This document shows, in pieces, positions 14,658 through 17,312 of a stretch of 17,312 nt of DNA (position 1 is its first letter; each line of letters begins with the position of its first letter). This DNA comes from Chlamydiia bacterium (lineage in GTDB: Bacteria; Chlamydiota; Chlamydiia; Chlamydiales; JAAZZY01): assembly GCA_014239035.1 (NCBI GenBank), contig JAAZZY010000025.1, positions 234 to 17,545 of the forward strand, given 5' to 3'. The notes below the pieces were generated by a model, which saw only the letters and a list, made by a program, of their open reading frames with translations, was not told the origin of the DNA and made no database searches. Made by a program: the position numbers and the translations under genes.

Positions 14658-15515
14658 CTATTTCTCAACCTTTGATATAGCAAGCTCTAGTGCTGGAATA
14701 ATTCCCATTTCTTCTACTGGAGGGGCTATTAAAGTTGCCTGATCAGTAAGACATGCAGGAGAGCTATGCATTGCTATTTTAACATCTGCAATCTGAAGCA
14801 GAGATTCATCATTGTTGTCATTACCCGCTGAGATGATTGGAGAGGGCAGAGCTATTTGGTCCATGATATCTAAAACAGCTCTTCCTTTATCAACATCCTT
14901 TCTCATGATCTGCAAGATACAAAAGGTTGGGTTGACGCTATCTTCAACAAGATGAACGTTTATAGATGGGATATTCTGTAAAGTAGGTAAAATTTTGTAG
15001 AGGGCCTCTTTTCTACCATAGATTTTACCATAAGGAACTTCTTTAATAGGAAGCTCACTCATATGCTCTATTGCTTTCCAAGAGCCAGCTAAAGATGTAA
15101 GTGTCGTCTCAAAATATTCTCTTGTTTCATCTAGTAGAAGGTGTGGCCTATAAAAAACAGGTTCGCCTTGGTCATATCCTCCAAAGAAAACAAAATCATG
15201 CCCTGTTCCTTTTAAAAGTTTTTCTATCTCATAAAACACATCTATTGAGAGATAATTTTTGGTTAGCATTTTCTTCTCAGGCATTTCAAAGCTGCTTGCC
15301 CCATTTTGTGGAACTAGAAAATATGGCACATCAAAATCTTTTAAGGGAGCATATGCAAACGAAAATGTACGCCCTGTTACTAAAACAATTTGCCAGCCTT
15401 TGTGGTGTAGGTCTTTCAAATAGTCTAGCACGCGGGTAGGGATAACCTTGGGATTAGCGGTAATTGTCCCATCAATATCTAGGCAAATCCAGCCTTTTTT
15501 TTCTACTAAGTTCAT
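14658..15515 (-). CDS. HAD-superfamily (Cof-type) sugar-phosphatase-like hydrolase
   Basis: Cytoplasmic phosphatase of the HAD superfamily, with a large cap as in the Cof/sucrose-phosphatase group; the substrate is unknown, commonly a sugar phosphate. Motif I is LDIDGTIT with nucleophile Asp13 and general acid Asp15. Motif II is VTGRTFS, the motif III lysine is in DKGRAVLD, and motif IV is GNDNNDES, so all catalytic residues are present. I start at ATG 15515 (285 aa); a TTG three codons upstream is also open, and neither has a clear ribosome binding site. It is the first gene of the minus-strand group and is followed 2 bp later by the 470-aa gene. As I recall, Chlamydia has a HAD hydrolase (CT103) next to fabI (CT104), so this may be the same gene with two genes inserted between. 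Confidence 0.85.
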   Translation of the reverse strand: MNLVEKKGWICLDIDGTITANPKVIPTRVLDYLKDLHHKGWQIVLVTGRTFSFAYAPLKDFDVPYFLVPQNGASSFEMPEKKMLTKNYLSIDVFYEIEKLLKGTGHDFVFFGGYDQGEPVFYRPHLLLDETREYFETTLTSLAGSWKAIEHMSELPIKEVPYGKIYGRKEALYKILPTLQNIPSINVHLVEDSVNPTFCILQIMRKDVDKGRAVLDIMDQIALPSPIISAGNDNNDESLLQIADVKIAMHSSPACLTDQATLIAPPVEEMGIIPALELAISKVEK

Positions 15516-15596
15516 GTGAGCCAAAAAATCAATTTATTTAAAAATAATCGAGTACTATGATAGCTGTTTCCTGATTTTTTCACCTTATTGTTTATT

Positions 15597-16172
15597 ATGA
15601 CTTTCTCAAATAATTTATTTACTTTACGACGCCTCATATTCTCTGTTGCTTTGGTGTTTAGCTTTAGCACTTTCTCTTTTGCAGAAGCTGAGCCTCCTTT
15701 ACCAGAGGCTTTAGAAGAGCTGATTCAAGAAGGGCTTGCTCATGAGCCAGAAGGATCCTTAGATTTTGAAGATGAGCCTATTAAGGAAATAAGCTACTGG
15801 AAAGAATTTTTTAGAATGATGATGATACTAGGGATCATTTTGGGAGTTGTACTCGTCTTGGCCTGGTTCTTAAGAGGATTCTTAAATAAGCGCGTCAAAC
15901 AGGTCAATGAGAGCAATATCATTAAAGTCGTAGAACGACGAAATCTTTCACAAAAATCGATGCTCTACTTAGTGCAAGTTTACCAAAAACAGTTTTTAAT
16001 TGGTGATTCAGCAACAGGTGGTGTAGAATACCTGAAAGAATGCACCCCCGAAGAGGTAGAAACGCCAGAAGAGCCGGATTTTGAAACTAAAGGTGCCAAA
16101 ACTACCTTTATGGAAATACTTCAAAGAAAACTAACAGATAAACACACAAACTTATTCAAACAAAAAAAATGA
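15597..16172 (+). CDS. FliO-like membrane protein (flagellar/type III secretion export family)
   Basis: 191 aa from the ATG at 15597; the frame also opens at TTG 15588. Residues here are numbered from the TTG. A signal peptide comes first (hydrophobic 16-32, cleavage near AEA). An acidic periplasmic stretch (35-68) follows, then one transmembrane helix (about 76-96), then a basic stop-transfer (RGFLNKRVK). The short cytoplasmic domain has IIKVVERRNLSQKSMLYLVQV, then QFLIGDSATGGVEYL. That domain and layout match the FliO family, which helps assemble the FliPQR export gate of flagella. Chlamydiae are mostly non-flagellated but keep type III secretion and some flagellar-type parts, so a role in a secretion gate is possible. 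The stop overlaps the next gene as ATGA. No Shine-Dalgarno is evident. The family call rests on pattern, not a search. Confidence 0.65.
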   Translation: MTFSNNLFTLRRLIFSVALVFSFSTFSFAEAEPPLPEALEELIQEGLAHEPEGSLDFEDEPIKEISYWKEFFRMMMILGIILGVVLVLAWFLRGFLNKRVKQVNESNIIKVVERRNLSQKSMLYLVQVYQKQFLIGDSATGGVEYLKECTPEEVETPEEPDFETKGAKTTFMEILQRKLTDKHTNLFKQKK

Positions 16173-16339
16173 TTCGAAATATCAAACTACTTTCCATGTT
16201 ATTGCTACTTACTATCCTTTCGTCTTGTATTTATAAAATGCCCAACGAGGATAGCTATAGCTTAATTCCCAAAACCAATAACCCTACTTTTATTGGTACA
16301 GATCAACAAGGCACTATACCAAACCAGGCCAGCTTTTAA
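16169..16339 (+). CDS. Small lipoprotein, 56 aa
   Basis: This short gene is easily missed because of its size. The ATG overlaps the stop of the FliO-like gene (ATGA), and the TAA lies 3 bases before the next ATG, so it is in a tightly packed operon. The protein begins MIRNIKLLSMLLLLTILSSC: a basic n-region, a leucine-rich core and the lipobox LSSC with lipidated Cys20. The mature part is only 37 residues, polar and rich in Asn, Pro and Gln, ending QASF. It probably sits in the periplasm on the inner or outer membrane; residues +2 and +3 after Cys are Ile and Tyr, with no inner-membrane retention Asp. No family was recognised. Confidence 0.8.
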   Translation: MIRNIKLLSMLLLLTILSSCIYKMPNEDSYSLIPKTNNPTFIGTDQQGTIPNQASF

Positions 16340-16342
16340 ATT

Positions 16343-17041
16343 ATGAATAAAAGATTTATCTATTTTGATACAGAAACTACGGGTATAAACTTCGATAATG
16401 ACTATATTATTGAGCTCTCAGCATACGACCCTCTACTCGATAAAACTTTTGATGAACTTATTAATCCTGGCGCACCAATTCCAGCTGAAGCAACAGCTAT
16501 TCACCACATCACCGATGAGATGGTCTCAGATAAGCCCAATTTTAAAACTGTAGCACTGAAGTTTATCGAGTACTGTCAAGGCGATGTTATTTTAATTGCC
16601 CATAACAATGATCGCTTTGATAAACCCTTCTTGGAACGTGAGTTTGGAAAAAATGGATTAGAGCTTCCTGATTGGATTTTTTTAGATAGCCTTAAGTGGG
16701 CGCGCAGATATCGCCCTGATCTTCCAAAGCATACACTTCAGCATCTCAGAGAGACCTATGGCTTCCCTGAAAATAATGCTCACAGGGCATTAGACGACGT
16801 TGTCACCCTCCAAAGAGTCTTTGAAGCTATGATAGATGATATCTCTCCAGAGAGCGTCTATAAGCTCCTTACACAAGAGCGTGCTATTTTAACTATGCCG
16901 TTTGGTAAATACAGAGGAAAGCCCCTGCAGCTTGTACCACCTGATTATATTCAGTGGCTCTCTAAAAACGGTGCCTTGGATAAAAAGGAAAATGAGTCGC
17001 TTCGTAAAAGCTTTGAAAAGCTGGAACTACTTAAGAAGTAA
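16343..17041 (+). CDS. dnaQ: DnaQ-like 3'-5' exonuclease with C-terminal DUF3820-type domain
   Basis: DEDDh exonuclease related to the epsilon proofreading subunit of DNA polymerase III. ExoI is FDTETTG with Asp9 and Glu11, ExoII is IAHNNDRFDKPFL with Asp93, and ExoIII is HRALDDV with His147 and Asp152, so the catalytic set is complete. After about residue 180 a separate small domain follows: LTMPFGKYRGKPLQLVPPDYIQWL, the pattern of the DUF3820 family, whose role is poorly known. The 232 aa and the extra domain differ from E. coli epsilon, which has a clamp-binding linker instead, so it may be a repair exonuclease and not the replicative proofreader. It is third in a unit with the FliO-like and lipoprotein genes, 3 bp after the latter. 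It meets the ABC gene tail to tail with no gap. Confidence 0.88.
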   Translation: MNKRFIYFDTETTGINFDNDYIIELSAYDPLLDKTFDELINPGAPIPAEATAIHHITDEMVSDKPNFKTVALKFIEYCQGDVILIAHNNDRFDKPFLEREFGKNGLELPDWIFLDSLKWARRYRPDLPKHTLQHLRETYGFPENNAHRALDDVVTLQRVFEAMIDDISPESVYKLLTQERAILTMPFGKYRGKPLQLVPPDYIQWLSKNGALDKKENESLRKSFEKLELLKK

Positions 17042-17312
17042 CTACTCCGTTGTAACTAGAGTATCTTCGTTCTTCTCTTCTCTCTCTTTCTTAAACATCA
17101 TATCCCACATTGCTTTGAAACCTTGGCATTTAGTATAGAGTTCATCACGAGTCCCTTCATCAACGATGGTACCAAATTCCATATAGATAATTTTATCGGC
17201 ATCTTCGATTGTTGAAAGCCTGTGTGCTATGATAATTTGAGTCATATGACCCTTTAGAGACAAGATGGCTTGCTTTATTTTATTCTCACTAACAGAATCT
17301 AATGAAGATGTG
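17042..17312 (-). CDS. ABC transporter ATPase, MsbA-like, C-terminal end (runs off right edge)
   Basis: C-terminal 89 codons of an ABC exporter ATPase domain. The visible sequence starts inside the D-loop (TSSLDSVSE) and continues with the helix NKIKQAILSLKGHMTQIIIAHRLSTIEDADKI, where IAHRLS is the H-loop with the switch histidine. IYMEFGTIVDEGTRDELYTKCQGF is the normal closing strand and signal. The tail KKEREEKNEDTLVTTE is charged. The D- and H-loop form is typical of exporters with fused membrane and ATPase domains, such as MsbA, which flips lipid A core. The substrate cannot be fixed because the membrane domain is outside the window. An apparent TTG start at 17263 is internal. The TAG stop directly abuts the dnaQ stop. 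Confidence 0.88.
   Translation of the reverse strand, partial: TSSLDSVSENKIKQAILSLKGHMTQIIIAHRLSTIEDADKIIYMEFGTIVDEGTRDELYTKCQGFKAMWDMMFKKEREEKNEDTLVTTE

Noticed and set aside
15101..15439. Plus-strand frame of 112 codons
   Set aside because: It is antisense to the HAD phosphatase; no ribosome binding site or recognisable domain.
15533..15561. Promoter for the FliO-like gene (TTTATT and TATGAT, 17 bases apart)
   Set aside because: The -35 matches only three of six positions in a very AT-rich stretch; too weak to list.
17042..17263. Stand-alone 73-codon gene starting at TTG 17263
   Set aside because: The frame stays open upstream to the window edge and reads the ABC D-loop TSSLD, so the TTG is internal to a larger ATPase gene.

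Overview
The window looks like a piece of a chromosome from the phylum Chlamydiae, more likely an environmental (Parachlamydia-, Waddlia- or Simkania-like) lineage than the genus Chlamydia. This rests on AT-rich DNA, gene blocks that I recall as chlamydial (uppS-cdsA-cmk-plsC; recR-bamA-skp-lpxD), a plant-type enoyl-ACP reductase, an MhpA-like monooxygenase, and several unrecognised proteins. Species and family cannot be fixed from the sequence alone.

Positions 1-2655 (minus strand) form a tightly overlapping envelope-lipid operon: uppS, cdsA, cmk and the start of plsC, which runs off the left edge. A 230-bp divergent intergenic region follows. On the plus strand it leads into recR, bamA, skp and lpxD (2886-7596), which cover recombination repair, outer-membrane protein assembly and lipid A synthesis.

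Positions 7597-8931 are accessory in character. A tandem 42-bp AT-rich repeat with dyad symmetry precedes two small proteins I do not recognise (144 and 200 aa), each with a good ribosome binding site. Convergent to them is an FAD-dependent aromatic-type monooxygenase with an N-terminal membrane anchor or signal peptide. Its promoter shows that the usual longest-ORF start is wrong. fabI (10852-11793) follows, with its own near-consensus promoter.

Positions 11802-15515 (minus) hold a HAD phosphatase, a 470-aa protein of unknown family that is probably mostly helical, and a membrane-anchored degenerate kinase-like protein with a C-terminal TPR region. Positions 15597-17041 (plus) are a compact three-gene unit: a FliO-like membrane protein, a 56-aa lipoprotein, and a DnaQ-like exonuclease fused to a small C-terminal domain. 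The right edge has the 3' end of an ABC exporter ATPase on the minus strand.

The common theme is the cell envelope: undecaprenyl carrier, CDP-diacylglycerol, phosphatidic acid, outer-membrane protein insertion, lipid A, fatty-acid elongation and a lipid-type ABC exporter. I saw no rRNA, tRNA, CRISPR array, insertion sequence or prophage. The least explained parts are the HAD/470-aa/pseudokinase cluster, the FliO-like gene in a presumably non-motile bacterium, and the orphan pair behind the tandem repeat.
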